Assembly (NCBI RefSeq): GCF_036850765.1
Contig: NC_089493.1
Span: forward strand, 270,228,534 to 270,292,533
Source: Saccopteryx bilineata
Lineage: Eukaryota; Chordata; Mammalia; Chiroptera; Emballonuridae
Length of the DNA stretch: 64,000 nt
Direction: 5' to 3'
Shown: in pieces, positions 33,985 through 43,470 of the stretch
How the letters are laid out: every line of letters starts with the position of its first letter
Numbering within the stretch: the stretch's first letter is position 1
Notes under the pieces: model-generated
Told to the model about the DNA's origin: nothing
Databases searched by the model: none
Seen by the model: the letters and a program-made list of their open reading frames with translations, nothing else
Position numbers and translations under genes: made by a program

Positions 33985-34620
33985 TTTTTTTTTTACTTTT
34001 CTATTTTGTAATAATTTTACAGAAGAAATAGTATAGGAAGTTCCCATAGACCTTCACCCAGCTTCCCCTAATGTTGTATTTTATAAACCATAACACAAAT
34101 ATCTAAACCAGGAAATTAACCCTCATACAACGCTGTCAGCTAGATCTCTAGGCCTGATTCAAGTTTGCTTGTTTCACCAGTTCTGTTCTTTTTCTGGTCC
34201 AGGGCTTCATCCTGGATCCCACCTGCAGTTAGCTGTCATCTGTCCCCTTATCCTCCTTCCATCTGGGACAATTCCTCAGTGTCTCTTTGTCTTTTACAAC
34301 CTGACATTTCTCCATTCTGGGCAGGTTATTTATTGGCTAGCCCGCCTTCGTTTGGGGACGTCTGATGTCTTCTCGGGGTTAGCCTCAGGCTGTCCTGTTT
34401 TGTCAGGGACTCCATGGAAGTGATGTGTGTCCGATCAGGGAGCTATAAAGTCTTCCTGCTGGTGGTGGTGACAGGATCACTTGGTTCAGGTGATGCGTAC
34501 CAGGCTTCTCACTGTAAAGTTCCTATTTTTCCCTTGTAAATTAGTGAGCGTCTCATCCAGAGATACTTGGAGACTGAGCAAATACCTGCTGCTCACCATA
34601 CTTCCACCCACGAACTCCAG
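33985..34620 (-). repeat. Ancient LINE fragment, antisense
   Basis: A run of words from an old antisense LINE: 'aggaagttcccatagacctt', 'cacccagcttcccctaatgt', 'cctggatcccacctgcagtt', 'aggtgatgcgtaccaggctt' and 'ctcactgtaaagttcctatt'. I attribute this to an L1M-type element from memory; an L2-like origin is possible. It has no intact coding sequence. Confidence 0.55.
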
Positions 34621-35650
34621 TCCTCGTTCATTGAGGGCTTTGGACCCGGCAGACATCACCGTGCTCTTTGCTGAAGGGTGAGATGTGTGCTCTGAAAGCG
34701 GCCAAGGAATTCTCCGTCGGGTCGAGCTGTTGCTCACGGTAGCTGGACGGCTGTGGGAAGCGCGTGAACTCTGCAGTCCTACATGCTGGGCCGGAGCTCC
34801 GACAGGTTTGGTCACGGGGGACCCTATGGCCGCCAGACAGCACGAGCTGCAGGAGCGGCCTGGAAAGGCAGAGGTGGTCGGGCCACCGTTCGAACTGTCA
34901 GGAGAGTGCTGTGTGACCGTGGCCTTGTGCAGTTGACTCCGTGGCTCTGAGCTGCTGCCCTTTTCCTCTGTGGTCTTAATCTAGATAGAAAGCGTCTGCA
35001 ATGACGTGGCCCGTAAGGACTCCGTAAGTTTCAGGTTCCAGTCCCTATCACACTGTTCCCTGCCGCTCTCCTACCACCGCTGCACCTGCCTCCCCAAAGC
35101 TCCAACACCCATCAGGGATTAACCCATCACAGCCAAGTCAGTCGGCTCCCCAGGACCAGACCTCTTGGGAGGTGGGACCCTAAATAGGTATGTCTTGGGG
35201 GATAGAAAACCGGAGAGCGGTGAAAGATGCCATGTCATAGGCCAGTGACATTGGAAAGGAGGGCCCTGTGGAGGAAGGGTCAGCAGGACACCCCTGAGCT
35301 TGGGAGGAGCAAGAGAGGACTGACATGAACACAGGTGTGACGGCAAAAGCAGCGCCTGGAATCTGTAAATAGATTTCGTAAAAATTTCCTTTCTACCTAA
35401 GCTCTGGCTTTCCTTTTGAGGAGGTTTTTTAATTAACCTGTTGAATGTACTCCTATTATGTAGTATAAGATTTTTTTAAAGTCCCTTCCCCAGCCTCCTG
35501 GGCCCATCTATCCCTCCCTTGACCCTTCCTGTCTTGGACTCCAATCCCCAAGTGATGTTCTTTACACAAGTGTTTCCACTGTGCTGCTGTGTGTCTGAGA
35601 ATATACACTGGGTAGTTAACCCTCTGGTGGACCGGCACGCAACTTCTGGC
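34621..35650. other. Intronic DNA, no gene seen
   Basis: Mixed-composition sequence with no supported exon or named repeat. Confidence 0.35.
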
Positions 35651-35986
35651 GGCCCAGCACCGGTCTGTGGGCCGGCGGGTGCAGGGCACTGCTTTACACT
35701 GTTGTCTGAGACAGAGCCCCACGTGGGACACGGACTGCAGCGGCACGGTGGCCGCTGGGCCCAGCACTGGTCTGTGGGCCGGCAGCTGCAGGGCACTGCT
35801 TTACACTGTTGTCTGAGACAGAGCCCCACGTGGGACACGGACTGCGGCGGCACGGTGGCCGCTGGGCCCAGCACTGGTCTGTGGGCCGGCAGCTGCAGGG
35901 CACTGCTTTACACTGTTGTCTGAGACAGAGCCCCACGTGGGACACGGACTGCGGCGGCACGGTGGCCGCTGGGCCCAGCACCGTCC
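35651..35986. repeat. 107-base minisatellite, about 3.1 copies
   Basis: The anchor GCAGGGCACTGCTTTACACT begins at 35681, 35788 and 35895, a period of exactly 107. Copies are GC- and CpG-rich and almost identical, implying recent expansion or exchange. The repeated open frames on both strands reflect the period, not a gene. Confidence 0.95.
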
Positions 35987-36284
35987 AGGGAGCGGCCCTG
36001 CACGGCAGGCCTGCGGGCCCCCGGGGACCTCTCTGCTATTGGAGCTGCCCTCAGGGCCTGCGGCTCTGGGAACCCGCCCTGAGTCACCCCCAGAGACCCA
36101 GTCACGGGGGTTTTCATGGCAGGTGTGCTTTCTACTAAAGGTGGCAGCAGCAAGGTGGGGTGGGGTGGGACCAGGGAGGATGCCCAGAATCTGTGAGGAT
36201 CTCCAGAAAATGCACTTTCTGGAAAGTATCCTTTGAGGTCAGAAATGGGAGCAACACCTCTATCAGCCTTTTAGTTTTACCTTC
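35987..36284. other. Intronic spacer
   Basis: GC-rich flank of the minisatellite; nothing recognised. Confidence 0.3.
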
Positions 36285-36490
36285 CTTTTCTTTTCCTCTC
36301 AAATTTGATGAAATGTCTTGGGGCGCCTTTGGTTGATAAGATTATCTAAGTGCCAAGTGCACAGTTCTCTGATACACCATCCAGGTGCTGCTTGAGTGCT
36401 CACCATAGTCAGGTCCCCTTCGCCACCATATATGTGACCCCTTTTCCTCTCGTCCACCCCCCTCCTCCCTTCCCGTCTGGTGAGCACAGG
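36285..36490 (-). repeat. L1 3' end, antisense
   Basis: 'cctttggttgataagattat', 'gtgcacagttctctgataca' and the following blocks mirror the antisense bat L1 3' end ('acaattctataatgcatcat' in better copies). Strongly diverged and truncated. Confidence 0.65.
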
Positions 36491-36559
36491 CTTCCTCTTC
36501 TGACTGTCGCAGAGAGACGTAACAGAGAGTGTGTCCAGCGTGCCTGACACTGGCGTGGG

Positions 36560-36990
36560 CAGTGGGTGAGTTTCTGCGGCCACCGTAACAACTTCCTGCA
36601 GACCGGCTGACTTCCAGCGGGAATTTCTCCTCTCACAGCTCTGGAGAGGAGGTTCAACATCGCTTCCACTGGGCCAAAGTCCAGGTGGAGGCCAGAAGCT
36701 CCCGAGGAGAACAGTCCCTGTCCCTCCTCCAGCTTCTGGTGGCTGCTGGCACTCCTCTGCTTGTGGCCTCATCTTTCCGTCCCCGCCTCTGTCATCACAC
36801 TGCTTTCCTCTCTGCACTTTTGTGTGTCTGCTCTCCCTCTGCCTGTCGTCTCTCCTGAGGGCACTTGTGGTGGCATCTAGAACCCACCCAGACGATCTGA
36901 AACCACCCCCTCATCTCAGGGCCTTTAACTGAGTCACATAAGCTAAGACCCTTTGTCCATATCAGGTAACGTTGGCAGGTCCCTACAGAA
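36560..36990. repeat. Ancient interspersed repeat, class not assigned
   Basis: The words 'ccgtaacaacttcctgcaga', 'ctcctctcacagctctggag' and 'cttctggtggctgctggcac' belong to a widespread old mammalian repeat ('acagttctggaggccagaag' type). I cannot name its class reliably. Confidence 0.45.
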
Positions 36991-37603
36991 CACACACATG
37001 GCAGGCAAGAAGGAGGCAGGTGGTCAAACGCCTGTCACAGTCATTGGCTAGGACAGTCCATGCCAAGGTACAAAGGAAAGGGGAAAAGCAGGCACCTGGC
37101 AAAGAGGGCCTGGATCTCCATGATTCACCACCTTGGTCCCTGGGAGCTGGCACTGTCTGTCTTCGAGTTCTGTTAGCAAGGAAGAGTGGAAGCAGAGAAC
37201 AGTGACAGCCACACAGGTGTGGGACTCAGACCTTTTGATGTGGTCAGGTTGCAAAGTCTAAATGAGTGTCCTCTCTTGTTCTCTGAAGGCGACACTGTCT
37301 AAACTTCTCTGTTTAAACCTTCCTGGCACAGGCACACCAGTGGACTACCATAGCCACTGCGTGTCTAACGCTCAGCCATTACGGGATCCACTGTCGAGAA
37401 AAGTGAGCTTAAGGTTCAGTATTGGACTCAGAAGGCCGAGAATTCATAACCAACTGCTGGTGTGACTTAGAAACTCATCAGTCCTCTAGTACCTCACGCT
37501 GAGTGCTCATACCTCACCTGGCTGGGGGGAAGAGGTGAAACGCAGTCTGCAGGAGTTAGTGAAATGACAGTTGCTCCTACTGTTAGTGTGAAATGGGGCC
37601 CAG
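36991..37603. other. Intronic DNA, no feature recognised
   Basis: No exon or repeat is supported. Confidence 0.35.
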
Positions 37604-37795
37604 GGCCCTAGCTGGGTGGCTCAGTGGATAAAGCATCATCCTCGTGAGCCAGAGATCACAGGTTCGACCCCAAGTCAGGGCAGGTATGAGAGGCTCAACT
37701 AATGAGCGAACAACTAAATGGAACAACTAAGTGAAACAGTGAGTAAATGCTTCTCTCTTTCTCTCTCTCTCTCAAATCAGAGGGAAAAATAACCA
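37604..37795 (+). repeat. Short tRNA-derived SINE (VES-like), sense
   Basis: Head 'ggccctagctgggtggctca' with A-box-like TGGCTCAGTGG and B-box-like GGTTCGACCCC (pol III promoter parts), body 'gtgaaacagtgagtaaatgc', then a CT-rich stretch and A-rich tail. This is the sense-oriented member of the short class. Confidence 0.8.
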
Positions 37796-38458
37796 AACAA
37801 AATGGATCACACTGCTCCTCGTGGCTCAGACCAGGTTTAGAAAGTCCGATCTCCTCGTTGAATCCTCACCCCGCCCCCATAGCCAGACCTACCACCCAGA
37901 CTCTCACACACTCTTGACTGTTTATTTCACGTTCAAGTTCTGACCAAGAGCAGGCCTTTGGTGCCGATGTTGGTCCTGCTCTCATTACGCCCCGGGTCGT
38001 TCCAGCAGTGAGTAGAGAGTATCAGGTGAGTCCTGGACAACAGTCAGTTTTGCTCATGTTCTGGACCACGGAGTGGGGTCAGCTCTTCCACTTGCAGCTT
38101 TATTTCCGCTCACACTTGTGGTTAGGCCTGGCCCACTCTGTCCATGGTGGCCTTGATCTTGAACATTGTAGGTAGCAAGGACAAAGACTAAGTGGAGAGA
38201 GTGAAGATCCTCGTGGCACCTGTGCCCGGCCCTGGCTCAGTCTTTTCAGCAGATCGTTAGCCAGCTGAGGGTGGTGACCAGCAGAGCAGAAGAGCAGATG
38301 TGACACCTAGTCGGGTGGCTGCACAGGAATGTGGGGCTTTCCAGCAGCTGAGCATGGAGGGAGGCGCCCCCCCCCCGCCACCTGCATACCACAGCCACCA
38401 CAATGCTGTGCAGAGAGACACTTCAGCGCTGATTACCCTGGGGACCCTGATGCAGAAG
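37796..38458. other. Intronic DNA, flank of the HAL1 locus
   Basis: No exon is seen. A C run lies at 38369-38376. The bases next to the HAL1 insertion (38400-38458 and 42095-42145) read together like an older repeat split by the insertion. Confidence 0.4.
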
Positions 38459-39867
38459 TTTCTAGGTGGAGTTTCCAGTCAAGATGGTGGAATAGATAAA
38501 CGCGCGCCTCGCCTCCTCTCACAACCACATCAGAATTACAGCTAAACTAGGGAACAGCCATCGTTCAGAACCGCCTGAAATATAGCTGAATGAAAGTCCT
38601 ACAACTAAGGACATGCAGAAGAAGCCACACTGAGACTGGTAGGAGGAGCTGAGATGTGGAACGGGCTAGTCCCACACCCATTGTGGCTGATAAAAATTAG
38701 GAGGGGTATCTTGACTGCAGCGGTCCCCCCCCTGGGCAGGGCTAACAGCCTTAGCCTGATTGATGGAGAGGGGGCGAGGGGTCCCAGCCCCACTCCAGGA
38801 TACCATCCCAGGGTTCCATGTCAGGAAGAGAAGTCCCCACCACTTCTGGCTGAGTGAGAGAGAGGGCAGCGGGAGTCCCAGGCAGTTCCCCTTAAAGGGC
38901 CACACATGGCCTTCCTCGGACTCACTCCCCTGAGCTCCAGCACTGGGGCAGCAGTTTGGAGGGCACCAGGGACATACAGGGAGGAACTAGATTGTCAGGC
39001 ATCAGGGCAGGAGCTGGGGGTGGGGGGCGGCTCTCTCCCTGACAGAAGTGCTAGCAGAGGCCATTGTTTCTTTCCTGAGCTTTGTCCCCATGGACCAAGC
39101 AGGCAGGCACCATATCTGAGTCTCCATCAACCAGACTGAGGCTGTTAGCCCTGCCCAGGTGATAACTCGAGACCCCACCCCACCCAACTTTCCAGCCCAC
39201 CCAAGCTGTTTTCAGGAATGGCTTGTCTTGGCTCATGCTTCAGACTTTCCTAAAACCTCTCAAATAAGCGGAATCTGGCCTCAGCATGTGCATACTTTCA
39301 CAAAGTGGCCCTAGGCATGGCACTAGTGACAGCTGGCCTTGGTTTGCAGCTTGATTTCACCTCCAAGCCCAGCACAAGTAGCAGTCACCTGCAGTTCATG
39401 CCATGAGGCCCTGGGCACCACACAGGTGGTGGCTGACCTTGGCCTGCACCACCCAGGGGGCCCAGAGCCAGTGCACTCAGTGGAGAGCTTCAGACCGTGT
39501 CAAAGTACCACCCAGCCAGCTCCACAAGGGACACACTGAAGGGGTGGATTCAACAGGCACCAGAGCCCCATGAAGTAGGTCCTGCTTTGTGGGGTCAGCC
39601 GTTGCACAACTGACCTTCAGTGTAGTCCCAGCCAGCCCTCCCAGCAGATCTGTCTGGGGTAAATCTCTCCCATTGACATACAACAGCAATCAAAGGTCAG
39701 CTTCAGCAGGTGGGTACCCACAGCCCACATGGGGGCAGGGGGTGGGGAGCGCCTGGAGAGCCCAGCCCAGGTGAACATGGAGGCTGTACCAACTGCTACC
39801 TTAGACCAAGCCTGGGAGACACAGCAGCTCTTCTTAATGTATAGTAACAAACACAGGGAAGCGGCCA

Positions 39868-41395
39868 AAATGAGGAGATAAAGAAACAGGCCCCAAGTGA
39901 AAGGACAAGAAAAAGAACTAAATGAAATGGTGGCAAACTAACAGTTTCAAACTAAGAGTTCAAAACAGTGGTTATAAGGGTGCTCAAGGAACTCAGAACT
40001 GCAACAGCACAGAAGAGGACATGGAAACCATCAAAAAGAACCAGTCAGAAATGAAGGACACACTAACTGAAATGAAGAGTCATTTACAGGGAATCAACAG
40101 TAGAATAGATCAAGCCAAGAATCAAATCAGTGATTTGAAATATAAGCTAGTACAGAAGACCCAATAATAACAGCAAAAAGAAAAAAAAAATACCAAAAAA
40201 ATGAGGATAAAGAGGCTCTGGGACAACTTCAGGTGTACCAACATTTGCATCACGGGGAGCCGGAAGGAGAAGAGAGAGAGAAAGAAATTGAAAACCTGTT
40301 TGAAAAAATAATGACAGAGAACGTCCCTACCTTGGTGAAGGAAATAGACACACAAGTCCAGGAAACTCAGAGTCCCAAACAAGATGAACCCACAGAGGCC
40401 CACACCAAGAAAAATCTTAATTAAAATGCAAAGGGTTAAAGACAGAGAATCTTAAAAGCAGTAAGAGAAAAGCTTACTTAAAAGTTAGTTACCTACAAGG
40501 GAGCCTCTATAAGACTGTCAGCTGACTTCTCAGCAGAAACTTTGCAGGCCAGAAGGGATTGGCAAGAAAAGGATGAGAAACAAGGACCTATGTTGGGCAG
40601 ATAAAATATATTATGCTCACTTTGTTAAAGATGGTGCTGCCCACGAGGAGGCCAGGTGATATTAATGTGTGTTGAGAATCCTTATAGCCTGGGGCTTGGT
40701 TTTGGGATTAAGCCTTTCCTACCCTTTTTGATGTAGGGCGGTACAATCCTATCATGCCTCAGAGGGTGACTTTGTATTAGAGACTTCCCTATTTTGTATA
40801 TTGGATTAAAGGTTTGGATTTCTACACTATAAAATGGGGGCAGAACAGGAGCAGGGGCTCTTGGTTCCTGAGATTATCATTAGAGGAGAGAGCAGAGCAG
40901 AGAGCGGAAGGAAGGCACGTGGAGGAGGCCAGGAGAAGCAGCCAAGATGGCGGAGTGCTGAGTGAGATGCCAGTTTGTGTAGAGTTTGTATCTGGGATAA
41001 GGAAGGAGATGGGGAACTAAGGAGAATAAGGCTGGTGAGCTAGAAACCTTTGATTCTAGGAAACTCGGATAAGTCAGTGGCTTTGTGAGCGCTGAATGTG
41101 ATTGGGTTTTGGAGCCCAGTGTGTGTTTTTACTTGCCTGCTGGGTGCAAGCTAGAATTAAAGATGACAGCCCATCAGTTTTTGGCTCCGTTGTTTCTTTA
41201 CCGACTGAATCCAATGCAAACCTGCAAGGGCTGGGCTGCTCTGATGCTGGCCCTGCCTCCTGGCTTTACAACCTACAACCAAGATTACTCTACCCAGCAA
41301 AGTTATTATTTGGAATTGAAGGACATAAAGAGCTTCCCAAATTAGAAAAGTTAACAGAGCTCATCACCACCAAACCAATATTTCATGAAATGTTA
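39868..41395 (+). pseudogene. Broken ORF1 of the HAL1 element
   Basis: Pieces of L1 ORF1p (the RNA-binding coiled-coil protein) are legible. A coiled-coil stretch lies at 40021-40167 (KKNQSEMKDTLTEMKSHLQG...), a second piece at 40233-40424 (NLFEKIMTENVPTLVKEID), then ADFSAETLQARRDW-like codons near 40515-40560. After the LTR come the YNQDYSTQQSYYLELKDIK region (41271-41345) and LITTKPIFHEMLK. Stops and frameshifts separate them, and a solo LTR splits the C-terminal domain. No reverse transcriptase follows. The call is confident for the family, less so for exact limits. Confidence 0.75.
40591..41270 (+). mobile_element. Solo LTR of an endogenous retrovirus
   Basis: A 680-base block starts TG (40591) and ends CA (41270) and is flanked by the perfect pentamer ACCTA at 40586-40590 and 41271-41275. 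Removing it restores the HAL1 reading ...GGACCTACAACC. A TATAAAA box lies near 40829 and an ATTAAA polyadenylation-type word near 41156, consistent with U3, R and U5. No gag, pol or env is present, so this is a recombination-derived solo LTR. The orientation follows from the TATA box. Five-base duplications occur in ERVL-type and some other retroviral classes; I do not assign one. Confidence 0.82.
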
Positions 41396-41407
41396 AAGGT
41401 CTTCTTC

Positions 41408-41659
41408 TTTTTTCTTTGCAAGAGAGAGAGAGAGAGGGACAGACAGGAAGGGAGAGAGATGAGAAGCATCAACTCATAGTTGCGGCACCATAGTTGTTCA
41501 TCGATTGCTTTCTCATATGCCAGTGACCCTTTGCTCAGGAGGCCTTGAGCTCAAATCTGTGCCCTTGGGCTTCAAGCCAGCGACCTCGGGGTCTCAAACC
41601 TGGGTCTTTGGCGTCCTAGGCTGAGACTCGATGCATTGCACCACTGCCTGGTCAGGCAG
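41408..41659 (-). repeat. Short tRNA-derived SINE (VES-like) inside HAL1
   Basis: Antisense copy: purine-rich 'agagagagagagagggacag' side, then 'gagctcaaatctgtgccctt', 'cttcaagccagcgacctcgg' and a tRNA-like head ending 'ccactgcctggtcaggca'. The direct repeat GGTCTTCTT at 41399-41407 and 41660-41668 is the target-site duplication. It inserted into the HAL1 3' region. Confidence 0.78.
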
Positions 41660-42094
41660 GGTCTTCTTTAAGAAGCAAAGAAAAGATAAAAAACATGGAC
41701 AATAAGATGGCATTAAATACGTATCTATCAACAGTTGAACCCGAAAAACAACCAAACAGAACAGAAACAGGCTCATTGATACAGAGACAGAGAACATTTG
41801 GACAGTTTCCAGATGGGAGGGGTTGGGGGATGGAAAAGGTGAAGGGATTAAGAAGAACAGATTGGTAGCTGTGGATAGTCATGGGATAAAGTACAGCATA
41901 GGGTGTGCAGTCAGTTCTAGTCTAATGACTGAGTACAGTATGGGGTCAGATAGGTACAAGATCTGGGGGGGGTGATCACTTGGCAAGTTATGTGGTGTCT
42001 AATCGCTGGGGTGTCCACCCAAAACTAGTATTACATGTCAACTGTAATTGAAAAATAGAAAACGGTTAAGAAGAAAAGAAATTCCCAGGTGGAG

Positions 42095-42184
42095 AGCAGG
42101 AATCTGTATTTCTAAAAGCACCCCTCAGGCTCCTGATGCCCAGCCCACCCAACAGACACACAAGCTGATAGCCAAGAGCCATGA
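42095..42184. repeat. Old repeat flanking the HAL1 insertion
   Basis: 'ggaatctgtatttctaaaag' and 'caggctcctgatgcc' together with the left flank resemble a MER-type hAT relic that served as the HAL1 target. Family not assigned. Confidence 0.4.
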
Positions 42185-42345
42185 GCTGGGGGTGAGGAAC
42201 GCCCGTTCTGATGACAGGCTGTGCCGCTGCTTCCCAGCTGTGTGAGCACTGTCAGTAACTCATTCCCTCCTAACTCCCAGGTCCTGGGGTCCCGGGGTCC
42301 CGAAACCTGACTTGCAGGGCTCTGTGAGGGTGAAATAAGGAGTCT
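42185..42345 (+). repeat. MIR-like fragment
   Basis: A diverged sense MIR pattern ('ccgctgcttcccagctgtgt', 'cactgtcagtaactcattcc', later 'tgcagggctctgtgagggtg'). Confidence 0.5.
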
Positions 42346-43350
42346 CTGTGGGCACGCGCGTTCCAGGCCCTTTCACTGGAAGCAGTGTCCTCCCTCACCC
42401 CCGCACAGAGAGCCAGCGGTGGCCCCGCCCAGTTACCACACTGTGTAAGATTTACTCAGCCCGTGGCCAAATTGTTATTTTAATTAACAATCAAGCCCCA
42501 AAGCTTTATGCTCTTATTTTGGTTAAATAGGACACTTACTTAAGGAGTGTTTACTTTTTATCCTTGGCGAATCATTGTAAATTCTTGTGGTCCTCCTCAC
42601 TGTTGATAACATCGATCCAAATGAACGTGTTTGCTCTTAATGCCCGTGTCATGCATAATTTGGGAGAAATTCTATTGTCATTTAGCATTAATTAACGCTC
42701 CCTGGCTATGAAGCGTTCAGGGAAGCCAGCATCATCTAGATTTCCAAACCACACCGAGGGGGTGGGAGAGCTTGGAAGGGCAGGAAGCCGCGAGCAGGGC
42801 TGGGCTGCGGCTGAAGGCCGTGGCCCCTGGCTCACCCCTCTGCCCAGAGCAGGCCAGACAGCCGCTCTGTCCATGGGGGGCGGGTCTGTACCCACAGAAG
42901 ACCAGCACACACAGCCAGGCCCGCCCGCCCCTTCTCCCAGCTGGCCGGCCACCTTTGGACCTCCGCTCCCAGTTGCAGCTGCCCAGCCTGTGGGGTTTTC
43001 ACCTTGTTTCACCTGGCTGCACCCCGCCGCATGAAGTGTGATCGGCTTAGGGCCCTGCAGCCTTCCGCTGGGGCTGAGGCTGCCAGAGAGGCCCGAAGGT
43101 GAAGTGCAAGAAGTCCTCCTCTCCAAGCCCCCAGGCAGGTGTGGAGTCAGGTCTGTTCAGGAAAGTCCCGGTGTTGTTCAGATGCCGCCTCCTCCCCCAG
43201 AAAGGACTGTGCTAGAACACAGGTGCCGGTGACGGTGACTGCCAGGGCGAGGAGCGCTGCTGTGGGGCTGACAGGACACCCATGCATTCCCGTGGCTCCA
43301 GGTGGCTCGTGCAGGAGAAACTGCAGCCACGGTCCATCTGGGTTCAGCCT
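42346..43350. other. Intronic DNA with a candidate conserved element
   Basis: About 42440-42720 is AT-rich and rich in homeodomain-type words (TTAATTAAC, TTAATTAACG, ATGCATAATTTG, AACATCGATCC), the texture of a developmental enhancer. The following GC-rich part (42770-43020) has open frames on both strands but no splice support. Confidence 0.38.
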
Positions 43351-43354
43351 AACT

Positions 43355-43470
43355 AGCTGTGCGCCTTGAGCCTCAGCTGTCTCACCTATAAAAGGGGGTC
43401 GTCTTAACTTTAAGTGGAAGGACAGATGTGCTCCATGCCACCTAGCTGCCACCTGAATACAAAAGTCCAA
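43355..43470 (+). repeat. MIR-like fragment
   Basis: 'gctgtgcgccttgagcctca' followed by 'ctgtctcacctataaaaggg' fits the sense MIR core. Confidence 0.55.

Larger units (their letters stand above)
38472..42081 (+). mobile_element. HAL1 (half-L1) retrotransposon, apparently full length, with nested insertions
   Basis: The element opens with an L1-type 5' UTR start ('tttccagtcaagatggtgg'), continues through an ORF1-only coding region and passes straight into a 3' UTR and A-rich end without ORF2. That is the definition of HAL1 elements. Imperfect target-site duplications TTTCTAGGTGGAG (38459-38471) and TTCCCAGGTGGAG (42082-42094) mark both ends. Removing a 680-base LTR and a roughly 250-base SINE leaves about 2.7 kb, a plausible full HAL1. 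The copy is dead: ORF1 carries stops and frameshifts. Confidence 0.72.

Noticed and set aside
40591..41270. A provirus with viral genes
   Set aside because: Only one LTR is present and no retroviral coding sequence was seen on either side; the flanks are HAL1 sequence.
42692..43126. GC-rich open frames on both strands as a possible gene
   Set aside because: Opposing frames of similar length, proline/alanine/glycine bias from GC content, and no splice or promoter support.
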